Of a DNA stretch of 43,875 nt, positions 32,820 to 40,614 are shown in pieces. The DNA lies in assembly GCA_041389525.1 (NCBI GenBank), contig JAWKRR010000063.1, positions 1 through 43,875 on the forward strand, read 5' to 3'. This DNA is from JACKFB01 sp041389525. Lineage in GTDB: Bacteria; Myxococcota_A; UBA9042; PHBI01; JACKFB01. Each line of letters begins with the position of its first letter. Positions within the stretch are counted from its first letter, which is position 1. Under the pieces are notes generated by a model. That model did no database searches. It saw nothing but the letters and a program-made list of their open reading frames with translations, and was not told where the DNA came from. The translations under genes were made by a program, and so were the position numbers.

Positions 32820-33791
32820 TCAACCCCGCCGCGAGTGGGCCAAATCGCACAGGTGGGCGATCAGCGCGTCGAAGCTCATATCGGCCGCGGCGGCGGCTTT
32901 GGGCATCAGGCTCGCGGCCGTCAGCCCAGGCAGGGTGTTGGTCTCCAGCAGGCGCGGGGCCCCGGCGGCGTCCAGCTTGATGTCGGTGCGGCTGTAGTCC
33001 CGGCAGCCCAGCGCCCGGTGCGCGCGCACGCCGAGATCGGCCATTTGGTCCGCCAGTTCCTGGGGGATCGGGGCGGGGCACAGCTCGTCGACGGCGTTCG
33101 GGTCATACTTCGTCTCGTAGTCGAAGAAGCGCCCCTCGCGTGGCCGAATCTCCACCAGGGGCAGCGCCCGCGGCCGCCCCGCCTCGTCGTCGAGGACCGC
33201 GCAGGTGAACTCGCGGCCGGGCAGCCAGGTCTCGCAGACCAGCGCCGCGCTCGTTTTCAGCAGCGCCGCGACCCGAGAGGCGAGGGCGGCCTCGGTGTCG
33301 ACCACCTCGACACCCACGCTGGAGCCGCTCTCCGCCGTCTTCACGACGATCGGCAGCCCGAGATCGGCGGCGATCTTTGCCGAGTCCACGAGGTCCCCTC
33401 GCCGAATCCGAACGTCGCGCGCCACGGGCAGCCCGACGTTGTCGAAGACCTGCTTGGTGCGCAGCTTGTCGAGGGCCACCGCCGAGGCCGCCACCGCCGA
33501 CCCCTGGTAGGGGATGCCGAGCAGCTCGAGCGCCCCCTGGACGCGCCCGTCCTCGCCGTCGGAGCCGTGCATCCCGATGAACGCGATGTCCACCCGCGCC
33601 GCCTCCAGCGCCGCCAGCGCGCTCCCCACGCTGCCCTCGCCGCCGGGCCAGCGCGCGCGCCCGTCCTTGCCGAAGGTGAGCGGCCACGCCTCGCGCCCAA
33701 GCCGCCCAAGGGCGCCGACCACGGCCGCGCCGGTCACCAGCGACACGTCATGCTCACCGCTACGCCCGCCCATCAGCACCGCGACTTTCAT
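32820..33791 (-). CDS. ddl: D-alanine--D-alanine ligase
   Basis: 323 aa. Cytosolic ATP-grasp enzyme making the D-Ala-D-Ala terminus of peptidoglycan precursors. The start at 33791 (MKVAVLMGGRSGEHDVSL) has GGAGGG about 6 nt upstream. HGSDGEDGRVQGALELLGIPYQG, VVKTAESGSSVGVEVV (ATP-binding loop) and SRTDIKLDAAGAPRLLETNTLPGLT (Mg2+ and D-Ala site) are in the family order and length. The C-terminal SLMPKAAAAADMSFDALI helix is also typical. No mur or fts genes are adjacent, so it lies outside a dcw cluster. Confidence 0.95.
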   Translation of the reverse strand: MKVAVLMGGRSGEHDVSLVTGAAVVGALGRLGREAWPLTFGKDGRARWPGGEGSVGSALAALEAARVDIAFIGMHGSDGEDGRVQGALELLGIPYQGSAVAASAVALDKLRTKQVFDNVGLPVARDVRIRRGDLVDSAKIAADLGLPIVVKTAESGSSVGVEVVDTEAALASRVAALLKTSAALVCETWLPGREFTCAVLDDEAGRPRALPLVEIRPREGRFFDYETKYDPNAVDELCPAPIPQELADQMADLGVRAHRALGCRDYSRTDIKLDAAGAPRLLETNTLPGLTAASLMPKAAAAADMSFDALIAHLCDLAHSRRG

Positions 33792-33828
33792 CCGCGCCCT
33801 CCGTCGTCTGAGCCGATCGAAACACGGC

Positions 33829-33868
33829 CCCCACGGCTGAGCCAGTTCCCGGGGCAATCGCCGTGGGG
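33829..33868. other. Inverted repeat in the ddl divergent intergenic region
   Basis: CCCCACGG (33829-33836) and CCGTGGGG (33861-33868) are perfect complements around 24 nt that include CCCGGGG. It lies 38 nt upstream of ddl. It could be an operator, a leader hairpin or a terminator remnant; nothing further distinguishes these. Confidence 0.35.
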
Positions 33869-33913
33869 TGCAGCGGCGTCGTGCGGGCTCAGAGGCGCGA
33901 TTTCCCGTAGGCA

Positions 33914-33948
33914 GCGTTCAGCGTTGAGCGCTCAGCCCTGAGCGCCCG
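33914..33948. repeat. 7-nt-periodic GCGTTCA element
   Basis: Five consecutive heptamers GCGTTCA, GCGTTGA, GCGCTCA, GCCCTGA and GCGCCCG run from 33914 to 33948. They include the 10-bp palindrome TGAGCGCTCA (33925-33934). The element sits in the 241-nt gap between ddl and the next gene, where no coding sequence is evident. Confidence 0.6.
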
Positions 33949-34032
33949 CGCAATGCTGGTCGCGCTTGGTCGCGTGGGGTCTCGTCCCTCTCCGCGCTTG
34001 ACCCCGGAGGCGCCAGCTTGGAGGCTCCGCGG

Positions 34033-34464
34033 ATGACTGACGCACCGACGCCGACGCCGTGGAACAGGACCGACGCTTGGAAGTGGGCGCGCCGCGGGCT
34101 GCTGGTGGCCTTCGTCGGCGCGGGGGTGTTTCTGTGGCGCGGGATGGAGCCGATGGAGCTCGCCGTGGCCTTCGACGTCGACCCGACCTTCGCGGGCGAG
34201 GACGGGGCCCCGATCCGGCGCGACGAGCTGCGACGGGTACACGGCCGCGTGATCGACAAGGACGGCGCGGAGCTCGTCACCCTGAGCGTCGAGCTGCCAG
34301 ACGGGCTGCACGGGCCGTCGACGCCGACGGTGGCGCTGCGGCTGCCGCGGGGGCGTTACGCCCTGGACATGCGGCTGGTGGCCGAGGGCGGGCGCGAGGC
34401 GCGGCGGGCGGTGACCCTGACCGTCGCGGAGGAAGGCTTTCGGCGCGTGGAGCTTGGCCGCTGA
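34033..34464 (+). CDS. Single-pass membrane protein with periplasmic domain (hypothetical)
   Basis: 143 aa. The start at 34033 (MTDAPTPTPWNRTD) has GGAGG 8 nt upstream. A hydrophobic helix at about 24-38 (GLLVAFVGAGVFLW) is preceded by Trp/Arg residues, giving an N-in orientation. The remaining 100 residues are beta-rich (HGRVIDKDGAELVTLSVELPDG, ALDMRLVAEGGREARRAVTLTV), resembling a small Ig-like or beta-sandwich domain. No family recognised. It stands alone between ddl and the Clp gene. Confidence 0.7.
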   Translation: MTDAPTPTPWNRTDAWKWARRGLLVAFVGAGVFLWRGMEPMELAVAFDVDPTFAGEDGAPIRRDELRRVHGRVIDKDGAELVTLSVELPDGLHGPSTPTVALRLPRGRYALDMRLVAEGGREARRAVTLTVAEEGFRRVELGR

Positions 34465-34527
34465 GCTTGAGCCGCGGATCTCGGGCGGTGATGCTCCGGA
34501 CCGCCGCTGGGGCTGTGGGCGAGGTGG

Positions 34528-37023
34528 CTACTCGGCGTCGGCGTCGGACTCGGCTGGGTCCGTAGACTTCGGCAGCAGCTCGATCTCGAGGCCGTCCTCG
34601 CGGAGGATCAGCCGCAGGCGGTCGCCGGAGCGGGCCCGGCCGGCGAGGATGGCCCGGGCGACCGTGGTCTCGCACTGACGCTGGACCGCGCCGCGCATGG
34701 GGCGCGCGCCGAGGGCCGGCTCCCAGCCGCCGTGGTCGATGAGCCAGCCCACGACCTCGGGCGACGCCTCGTAGCTGATGCCGCGCTCGGCGCGCAGACG
34801 ATCGGAGGACTCGCGCACCAAGAACTCGGTGATGGACGCCACGTCGGGGCGGGCGAGGGGGCCGAAGACGCAGTGCTCCTCGATGCGGCCCCAGAGCTCG
34901 GGCGGCAGCGCCTTGCGGGCGGTGGAGCGGACGCGCTCGAGCTCCTCGGGGCCGGGCCGGGCCATGTCGTCGGTGTCGCCGAAGCCGATGCGCTTTCGTC
35001 GGTAGCCGTCCAGGGCGTCCGCGCCGAGGTTCGAGGTCATGATGATGACCGTGCTCGACAGGTTGAGCACGCGGCCTTTGGCGTCGGTGACGCGGCCCTC
35101 GTCGAGGATCTGCAGCAGGATGTTCAGCACATCCGCGTGGGCCTTCTCGATCTCGTCGAAGAGCATGATCTGGTAGGGCCGGCGCGACAGCGACGCGGTC
35201 AGGGCGCCGGCCTCTTCGTGGCCGACGTAGCCGGGGGCAGCACCCAGCAGGCGGCTGACGGCGTGGCGCTCCATGTACTCGCTCATGTCGAAGCGGGTCA
35301 GGGCGTCCTTGGAGCAGAAGAGGAAGTCGGCGAGCACCTTGGCGGTCTCGGTCTTCCCGACGCCCGTGGGGCCCAGGAACAAGAAGGAGCCGATGGGGCG
35401 CTGGGAGGCGAAGCCGGCGCTGTTGCGCTGGATGACCTGGCTGACCACGTCGAGGACCTCGGGCTGGCCCACGATGCGGTCGCCGAGGAAGTCGCGGATG
35501 CCCAGGATGCGCTCGGCGTCGCTCATCAGGAGGCGCTCGACCGGGATGCGGGCGACCTCGGCGACGACCTCGGCGATGTCGGCGGCCTCGACGGACTCCT
35601 TGCCCTGGCGCACGGCGCGGGCGGCGGCGGTGTCGATGAGGTTGATCGCCTTGTCGGGCAGGCGCCGGTCGACGATGTAGCGGCGGCTCATGCGCACGGC
35701 GGCCTCGAGGGCCTCGGGCAGGTAGACGACGCCGTGGTGGCTCTCGTACTGGGGGACGATGCCGCGGAGGATGTGCAGGGCGTCGGCCTCGTTGGGTTCC
35801 TCGACCTCCAGCGGCTGAAAGCGCCGCTCGAGCGCCGGGTCGCGCTCGATGTGGCGGTGGTACTCGCGGGTGGTGGTCGCGCCGATGCAGGGGAACTCGC
35901 CGCGGGCCAGGGCCGCCTTCAGGTCGTTGGCGGCGTCCATGGCGCCGTCGCCCGAGCCCGCGCCGACCAAGGTGTGGATCTCGTCGATAAAGACGATGAC
36001 GCGGCCTGCGGACTGGCGGACCTCTTCTTTGAGCTGGGCCATCCGGCGCGAGAACGCCCCGCGCAGCTCGGTGCCGGCGATGAGCGAGCCCACGTCCAAG
36101 CTGATGATGACGCGGTCACGCAGCGCCGGGATGCGCTCGCCGTGTTCGAGGAGTGCGCGCGCGAGGCCCTCGACCACCGCGGTCTTCCCGACGCCGGGCT
36201 CGCCGACCAGGCAGGGGTTGTTGGAGCGGCGCTTGTTGAGGATGTCGATCATCGCCTCGATGAGCGCGTGGCGACCGATCACCGGGTCGATGCGGCCCGC
36301 GGCGGCCTCGGCGGTGAGGTTTCGGCCCAGGCTGGTCAGCAGCGGGAACTGCTCGGGGTCCAGCATCCAGGGCTCGAGCTCGCCGTCGGGCTCGGGCGTG
36401 GTCTTGGCGCGGCTGACCGTGCCGACGGGCGGAAGGGTGAGGGGCTCGTCGGTGTCGCCGTCGTCCCACGAGGTCGTCTGGCGCGCGACGGTCGTGGGTT
36501 GTGGGGCGGGGCGGGCCGGCTCGCGCTCGGGCTCCAGCACCCCGATAGCGCGCTCGGGCTCGCCGCGAAATGGGCGGGCCGGCGGCGGGCGGCGGGTGAG
36601 CTCGCGGGGGACGGGCCCGTGGATACGCGCCAGCACCATCGTGCGCACCTCGCGCGGCTGAACCCCCAGATAGAGGAAGATCCGGTAGGCCACCGAGGAG
36701 GACTCGCGGGTCAGCGCCAGCAGCAGGTGGAGGCTCGAGACCAGCGCCGCGTCGGTCCGGCGCGCGGCGTCGAACATGCGGTCGACCATCAGCTCAAGCA
36801 GGTCCTGCCCGTCTTCCAGGCGACCCGTCTCGCGCTTGACGTGCTTGAGGCCCTCGAGCACGCGCTCGGCGTCCAGGCGCAGGTCGCCGAGCAGCTGCGC
36901 CGCCCGGTTTGGGCTGGTCAGGATCCCCAGCAGGATGTGCCCGGTCGTGATCGTGTGACCACCCCCACGGGCCATCTCGCTCGCCTCTTCGAGGATGTGC
37001 TCGACCTCGATACTCTGGCGCAT
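34528..37023 (-). CDS. ClpA/ClpC-type AAA+ unfoldase
   Basis: 831 aa from the ATG at 37023; upstream in-frame starts lack support. The Clp_N repeat domain (about 1-145) carries HTITTGHILLGIL and SSLHLLLALTRE. A Pro-rich linker (about 150-235) leads to two AAA+ modules. Module 1 has Walker A GEPGVGKT near 273 and Walker B VIVFIDEIHTLVGAGSGDG. Module 2 has Walker A GPTGVGKT near 550 and LFDEIEKAH. The segment between modules is short, so there is no ClpB M-domain. An IGF tripeptide (about 679-681, KRIGFGDTDD) is placed like the ClpP-docking loop, so this is probably a ClpP protease partner rather than a disaggregase. clpP and clpS are not nearby. Confidence 0.92.
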   Translation of the reverse strand: MRQSIEVEHILEEASEMARGGGHTITTGHILLGILTSPNRAAQLLGDLRLDAERVLEGLKHVKRETGRLEDGQDLLELMVDRMFDAARRTDAALVSSLHLLLALTRESSSVAYRIFLYLGVQPREVRTMVLARIHGPVPRELTRRPPPARPFRGEPERAIGVLEPEREPARPAPQPTTVARQTTSWDDGDTDEPLTLPPVGTVSRAKTTPEPDGELEPWMLDPEQFPLLTSLGRNLTAEAAAGRIDPVIGRHALIEAMIDILNKRRSNNPCLVGEPGVGKTAVVEGLARALLEHGERIPALRDRVIISLDVGSLIAGTELRGAFSRRMAQLKEEVRQSAGRVIVFIDEIHTLVGAGSGDGAMDAANDLKAALARGEFPCIGATTTREYHRHIERDPALERRFQPLEVEEPNEADALHILRGIVPQYESHHGVVYLPEALEAAVRMSRRYIVDRRLPDKAINLIDTAAARAVRQGKESVEAADIAEVVAEVARIPVERLLMSDAERILGIRDFLGDRIVGQPEVLDVVSQVIQRNSAGFASQRPIGSFLFLGPTGVGKTETAKVLADFLFCSKDALTRFDMSEYMERHAVSRLLGAAPGYVGHEEAGALTASLSRRPYQIMLFDEIEKAHADVLNILLQILDEGRVTDAKGRVLNLSSTVIIMTSNLGADALDGYRRKRIGFGDTDDMARPGPEELERVRSTARKALPPELWGRIEEHCVFGPLARPDVASITEFLVRESSDRLRAERGISYEASPEVVGWLIDHGGWEPALGARPMRGAVQRQCETTVARAILAGRARSGDRLRLILREDGLEIELLPKSTDPAESDADAE

Positions 37024-37102
37024 CCACGACCCCGCGCTGATCCGGCTGCGTGGATAGCACAGGCGATCCAGCGGCGCCACGGCCCGCCGAGCCACCGCGG
37101 AG

Positions 37103-37131
37103 TCGACACCGCCGCGCTCGCTCGCTACCCT
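37103..37131 (+). promoter_or_regulatory. Promoter candidate giving a leaderless Uma2 mRNA
   Basis: TCGACA (37103-37108, 5 of 6 to consensus) and TACCCT (37126-37131) at 17-nt spacing. The ATG begins 8 nt after the -10, and no ribosome binding site is present. Confidence 0.4.
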
Positions 37132-37138
37132 TTCGGCC

Positions 37139-37747
37139 ATGGCCCACGCATCGGAACCACGCGCCCGCCCCACCTACGCCGACATCGAGGCGCTGCCGTC
37201 GAACGTGGTCGGCGAGATCCTCGGCGGCGAACTGGTCGTCAGCCCGCGGCCGGCGGGTCGCCACGCCAGTGCGGCCAGCGAGCTCGGCGGGCTGCTGCTC
37301 CCCGCGTTTCGGCGAGGTGTAGGCGGGCCGGGCGGGTGGCGCATCGTCGACGAGCCCGAACTGAGCCTCGGCGTCGACCCCGACTACGATCCCGTCGTGC
37401 CGGACCTGGCCGGCTGGCGGATCGAGGTGATGCCCGAGGCTTATGTCACGGCCCAAGCCCACACAGCGCCACAGTGGGTGTGCGAGGTGATTTCGCCCAG
37501 CAGCCGTCAACGGGATCGCATACTCAAGGTCCCGTTCTACGCCCGAGCCGGCGTCCAGCACGTGTGGCTCGTTGAGCCCATCGACGAGACCCTCGAGATC
37601 TACGCTCTGCACGATGGGCGCTACGTCTTGGCCGGCAGCTACGCAGGGGACGCCGTCGTGCGCGCGGAGCCCTTCGACGCCATCGAGCTTGAGCTCTCCT
37701 GGCTCTGGGGCCGGCCCCCGGCGAAGCCCGCGACCAGCGAAGGCTGA
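37139..37747 (+). CDS. Uma2-family (DUF820) putative PD-(D/E)XK nuclease
   Basis: 202 aa. Members of this family are restriction-endonuclease-like proteins that are abundant in cyanobacteria and other large genomes; their biological role is not well defined. Family features are YADIEALPSNVVGEILGGEL at the N-terminus, VVPDLAGW (the active-site Asp of the PD motif), WVCEVISPSSRQRDRILK (the ExK-like motif with S-x-x-x-R-D) and YARAGVQHVWLVEP. The catalytic Asp and Glu appear intact. No ribosome binding site. Divergent from the Clp gene. Confidence 0.9.
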   Translation: MAHASEPRARPTYADIEALPSNVVGEILGGELVVSPRPAGRHASAASELGGLLLPAFRRGVGGPGGWRIVDEPELSLGVDPDYDPVVPDLAGWRIEVMPEAYVTAQAHTAPQWVCEVISPSSRQRDRILKVPFYARAGVQHVWLVEPIDETLEIYALHDGRYVLAGSYAGDAVVRAEPFDAIELELSWLWGRPPAKPATSEG

Positions 37748-37762
37748 GCCCCAGGCGCGTCC

Positions 37763-37781
37763 CTCTGCGCCCGCCGCAGAG
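37763..37781. terminator. Hairpin between convergent Uma2 and SDR genes
   Basis: CTCTGCG (37763-37769) pairs with CGCAGAG (37775-37781) around a 5-nt loop, 16 nt after the Uma2 stop. No T tract. Confidence 0.4.
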
Positions 37782-37855
37782 CCCCCTGACTTCGTGGACG
37801 ACCTCGGTCTTGCGGCCTGGACCGCCCGCGCCGCCGCCGCTCCGCCCTCCGCCGC

Positions 37856-38773
37856 CTACTCCTCGTCGCGCCGAAACCGCTCCGGGAGCTCAGTGCTCAG
37901 GTGAAACCCGTCCCAGGGCTGGTTCTTCGTGTGCGCCAGCATCGGGACCATCGGCTCTTTCTGAAGCGACGCGCCGCCGTCGACCCGCAGGGTGGTCCCG
38001 GTGATGAAGCGCGCCGCCGGGGTCAGTAGAAAGGTCACCGCGGCCGCGCACTCGGCCTCGGTAGCGAGGCGCGAGCTTGGGTTTTTGGGCATCACCCGCG
38101 CCGCGACGGCCTGCACCGCGTCGGGGTAGTTCGCCAGCCCGCTGGACATGACGTAGCCCGGCGCGACCGCGTTGACCCGCACGCCAGCCGGCGCCCACTC
38201 GATGGCCAGCGACTTGGTCAGGTTGACCACCGCCGCCCGCGCGGCACCGGTGTGGGCCATCCCCGGGAAGCCATTCCACATATCGGCGACGATGGTGATG
38301 ATGCGCCCGCCCGCCTTGCCCATCGCGTGGCGGAACGCGGACTGGCTGACCCAGAAGGTGCCGTTCAGGTTCGTGTCGATGACGGCCCGCCAGCCCTTCG
38401 GTCGGATGTGCGCCGCCGGCGACGCGAACTGCCCCCCGGCGTTGTTGACCAGGATGTCGAGGCGGCCGTGGGCGGCGACGATGGCCGAGACCGCGGCGTC
38501 CACCTCGTCCTCGTCGCGGATGTTCATCGGCTGGCTGTGCGCCTGGCCGCCCGCCTCGCGGATCTCACCGACGACCGCCTCGAGCGGCTCCGGCCGCCGC
38601 CCCGACACGACCACCGTCGCCCCGAGGCTCGCCAGCTCATGGGCGATGCAGCGGCCGATCCCCGTGCCGCCGCCGGTGACCAAGGCCACCTCACCATCGA
38701 AGAGCCCGTCGCGGAACACGCTGTTATAAGGTCCGGCCACGCTCGCCCCCGTCGTCATGAGTGCTGCGGGCAT
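37856..38773 (-). CDS. Short-chain dehydrogenase/reductase, peroxisomal enoyl-CoA-reductase (PECR)-like
   Basis: 305 aa. NAD(P)-binding Rossmann protein: the dinucleotide loop is VTGGGTGIGRCIAHELASLG, followed by DILVNNAGGQF and VRVNAVAPGYV. In place of the usual Tyr-x-x-x-Lys the sequence reads HTGAARAAVVNLTKSLAIEWA. The closely similar HSGAARA form is what I recall from PECR-type trans-2-enoyl-CoA reductases, so the absence of Tyr is a subfamily trait rather than damage. FITGTTLRVDGGASL and a 35-residue C-terminal extension complete the protein. Possibly involved in fatty acid or acyl-CoA metabolism; the substrate is uncertain. Confidence 0.88.
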   Translation of the reverse strand: MPAALMTTGASVAGPYNSVFRDGLFDGEVALVTGGGTGIGRCIAHELASLGATVVVSGRRPEPLEAVVGEIREAGGQAHSQPMNIRDEDEVDAAVSAIVAAHGRLDILVNNAGGQFASPAAHIRPKGWRAVIDTNLNGTFWVSQSAFRHAMGKAGGRIITIVADMWNGFPGMAHTGAARAAVVNLTKSLAIEWAPAGVRVNAVAPGYVMSSGLANYPDAVQAVAARVMPKNPSSRLATEAECAAAVTFLLTPAARFITGTTLRVDGGASLQKEPMVPMLAHTKNQPWDGFHLSTELPERFRRDEE

Positions 38774-38877
38774 AGCCCCTCAGCGCGCCAGCGGCAAGGC
38801 GGCGCCGCCCCCCCCTCGGCGAAGCGCTGGACGTCGGCGTGCGCTGGACGCATGGTGAGGCGCTGGAGGAGGGGTCG

Positions 38878-40533
38878 ATGCGGGGAGAGATCTCGGGCGA
38901 TTTGCCCTCGGACCTATCGGCGAGTCTGGACTCGTTGGGGGCGCCGGCCTGGGAGCTCTCGCGCAGCCCGGCCGCGGCCGAGATCGGGCGGCTGGCGCAG
39001 GCGTCGGGTCTGTTCTGCTTTCACTTCGAGCACCGCGTGCGGCTGCCGTTGCCGGAGCACTGGGTGCCCGAGGGGCGGCCCGACCTGGGCGACGCGCCAG
39101 GCTGGCAGGCCGGGGTGCTTGCCGAGGCGAAGTATCAGGCCTTTCGGCACGACCTGCTGCTTGGCAGCTTTCATCCGGGGCACCGGGCGAAGTGGACCGC
39201 GCACGAGCTGTGCCACGGGCTGGTCGGCTTCGCGTGGAGGCCAGGGGCGACGCCGTTCTTTCACGCGCTCGCGGCGCGGCTGGCCGAGGCGCTGCCAGTC
39301 GCGCTCTGGTACTTCCTCGATGAGGCGGGGTTGGCGCGCTGTCCGGAGCACCGGGGCGGCGGCCCGTTGCACGGCGACTTCTGCGCGGCGTGTGAGGAGG
39401 CGGCGATGGGCGGCGCTGTCGCCGACGAGGCCGCGGAGCGCTGGCGGCAAGAGGGGAGGGCCTTCGTCCTGCGCGAGCTTGACGCGGTCGCCCGCTCGCG
39501 CGAGCGCGGTCGCTCGGAGCCGCACCGGCTTGGCTCTCTGGACCTCGCTAGCGACGGGCTGGCCTACGCGGCGGCTCACGGGCCTCGGCTCGACTCCGAG
39601 GAGATGGAGCGCTACGTCAGCGCCTTTTTCGGGCCGGGCCAGGGGCGCCACGAGGATCTGGACGCTCTGGCCGCGCGCGTCATGGAGTTGACCGACGCGC
39701 TCACCCTGGGCCGTCCGGCGGCCCCGTTGGCGGGCGACCGCTGGCGATGGATCACGCAGGACGTCGGCTTTCGTCTGCTCGAGGTGCGCGCGGAGTGCGA
39801 CGGCGAGATCCTCGACGTGCTGGACGGGCTTATCGAGCGGCTTGGCGATCAGCCAGGTCCCGACTCGGTGATCGCGGCTTGGGATGCCTACGCGGACCTC
39901 TACAACGAGTGGGTGCTGCCCACGCCCGAGGACGTCTTCGCGACCGGCTACGACCTGCCCACCATCGCCGGTCGTTCGGTGCGGCAGCTCGCCGAGGGCG
40001 TGGCCTCGGCCTGCCCGGGCACCTGGGCTGCGATGGACAGCGAGCGCGGGGCCGTGATGACCCGCTTTGTGGCCCAGGACGCGGCGCTGCGCATGCCCGT
40101 CGGCCGCCGGTTCGCCCGCTGGATGCGGCAGACCCGTCCCGGCGCGGTCGCCGATCTCGCGGTCTACGAGTCGGCGCTTGCGCACCCTCGGGCGCCGGAC
40201 GCCCAGGCGTTGACCCTCGGCAGCGAGCCGGAGCTGGGCGCCGACGATCGCGTCGCGCTGAACGCCGGCGTCGAGCTGCTCACCCTCGGCCACCGCGTCG
40301 AGCCCGACGAGGCGGGCCTCCCCTCGACCGGCCCCGCCCAGATCGTGCATCTGGCGCTGCTGCGCACCATGGACTCCGACGTGGCGGTGTTCGAGCTGCC
40401 GCCCGCCGTCGCCGCCTCCCTGGAGGCCCTGCGCGCCGGCCCCAACGACCCCAGCAGCGTCGGGCTGGACATCGCCGAGACCACCACCTTGCGTCACCAC
40501 GGCATCCTCGTCCCGGCCCGCTGGCGCGTGTGA
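38878..40533 (+). CDS. Unrecognised protein with HExxH motif and Cys/His cluster
   Basis: 551 aa. The start at 38878 has GGAGGA 7 nt upstream. No signal peptide or membrane segment. AKWTAHELCHGLVGF carries a zinc-metalloprotease-type HExxH (His109, Glu110, His113). Then C155PEH158, H165 and C169-x-x-C172 form a Cys/His group suited to a second metal site. The rest is mainly helical; the C-terminal 90 residues (LGHRVEPDEAG..., VFELPPAVAASLEALRAG) look like a small separate domain. I do not recognise a family. Options include a cytosolic metallopeptidase, or an HExxH protein of the kind sometimes linked to peptide modification; nothing here decides. It is followed, after a new promoter, by a GNAT gene. 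Confidence 0.8.
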   Translation: MRGEISGDLPSDLSASLDSLGAPAWELSRSPAAAEIGRLAQASGLFCFHFEHRVRLPLPEHWVPEGRPDLGDAPGWQAGVLAEAKYQAFRHDLLLGSFHPGHRAKWTAHELCHGLVGFAWRPGATPFFHALAARLAEALPVALWYFLDEAGLARCPEHRGGGPLHGDFCAACEEAAMGGAVADEAAERWRQEGRAFVLRELDAVARSRERGRSEPHRLGSLDLASDGLAYAAAHGPRLDSEEMERYVSAFFGPGQGRHEDLDALAARVMELTDALTLGRPAAPLAGDRWRWITQDVGFRLLEVRAECDGEILDVLDGLIERLGDQPGPDSVIAAWDAYADLYNEWVLPTPEDVFATGYDLPTIAGRSVRQLAEGVASACPGTWAAMDSERGAVMTRFVAQDAALRMPVGRRFARWMRQTRPGAVADLAVYESALAHPRAPDAQALTLGSEPELGADDRVALNAGVELLTLGHRVEPDEAGLPSTGPAQIVHLALLRTMDSDVAVFELPPAVAASLEALRAGPNDPSSVGLDIAETTTLRHHGILVPARWRV

Positions 40534-40556
40534 GCGTCCGGGGTTCGGACCCGCGA

Positions 40557-40585
40557 TGGACAGCACGGAGGCCCCTGTGTATACG
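40557..40585 (+). promoter_or_regulatory. Promoter of the GNAT gene
   Basis: TGGACA (40557-40562) and TATACG (40580-40585) with exactly 17-nt spacing; 5 of 6 and 4 of 6 matches. The predicted start of transcription, near 40592, leaves a 23-nt leader holding GGGAGAG before the TTG at 40615. Confidence 0.5.
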
Positions 40586-40614
40586 GGCCCCCTCGAACAG
40601 CCCCGGGAGAGACG

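Noticed and set aside
34732..37575. 947-codon plus-strand open frame across the Clp gene
   Set aside because: Antisense shadow of a clear two-module Clp ATPase; it also runs through the Uma2 start in another frame.
37139..37747. Uma2 gene as a sign of a mobile element or toxin-antitoxin locus
   Set aside because: No transposase, inverted repeats, antitoxin-like gene or target duplication is visible around it.
37856..38773. SDR as an inactivated enzyme because YxxxK is missing
   Set aside because: The H-[ST]-G-A-A-R-A sequence matches what I recall for PECR-type reductases, so the change appears to be a family trait.
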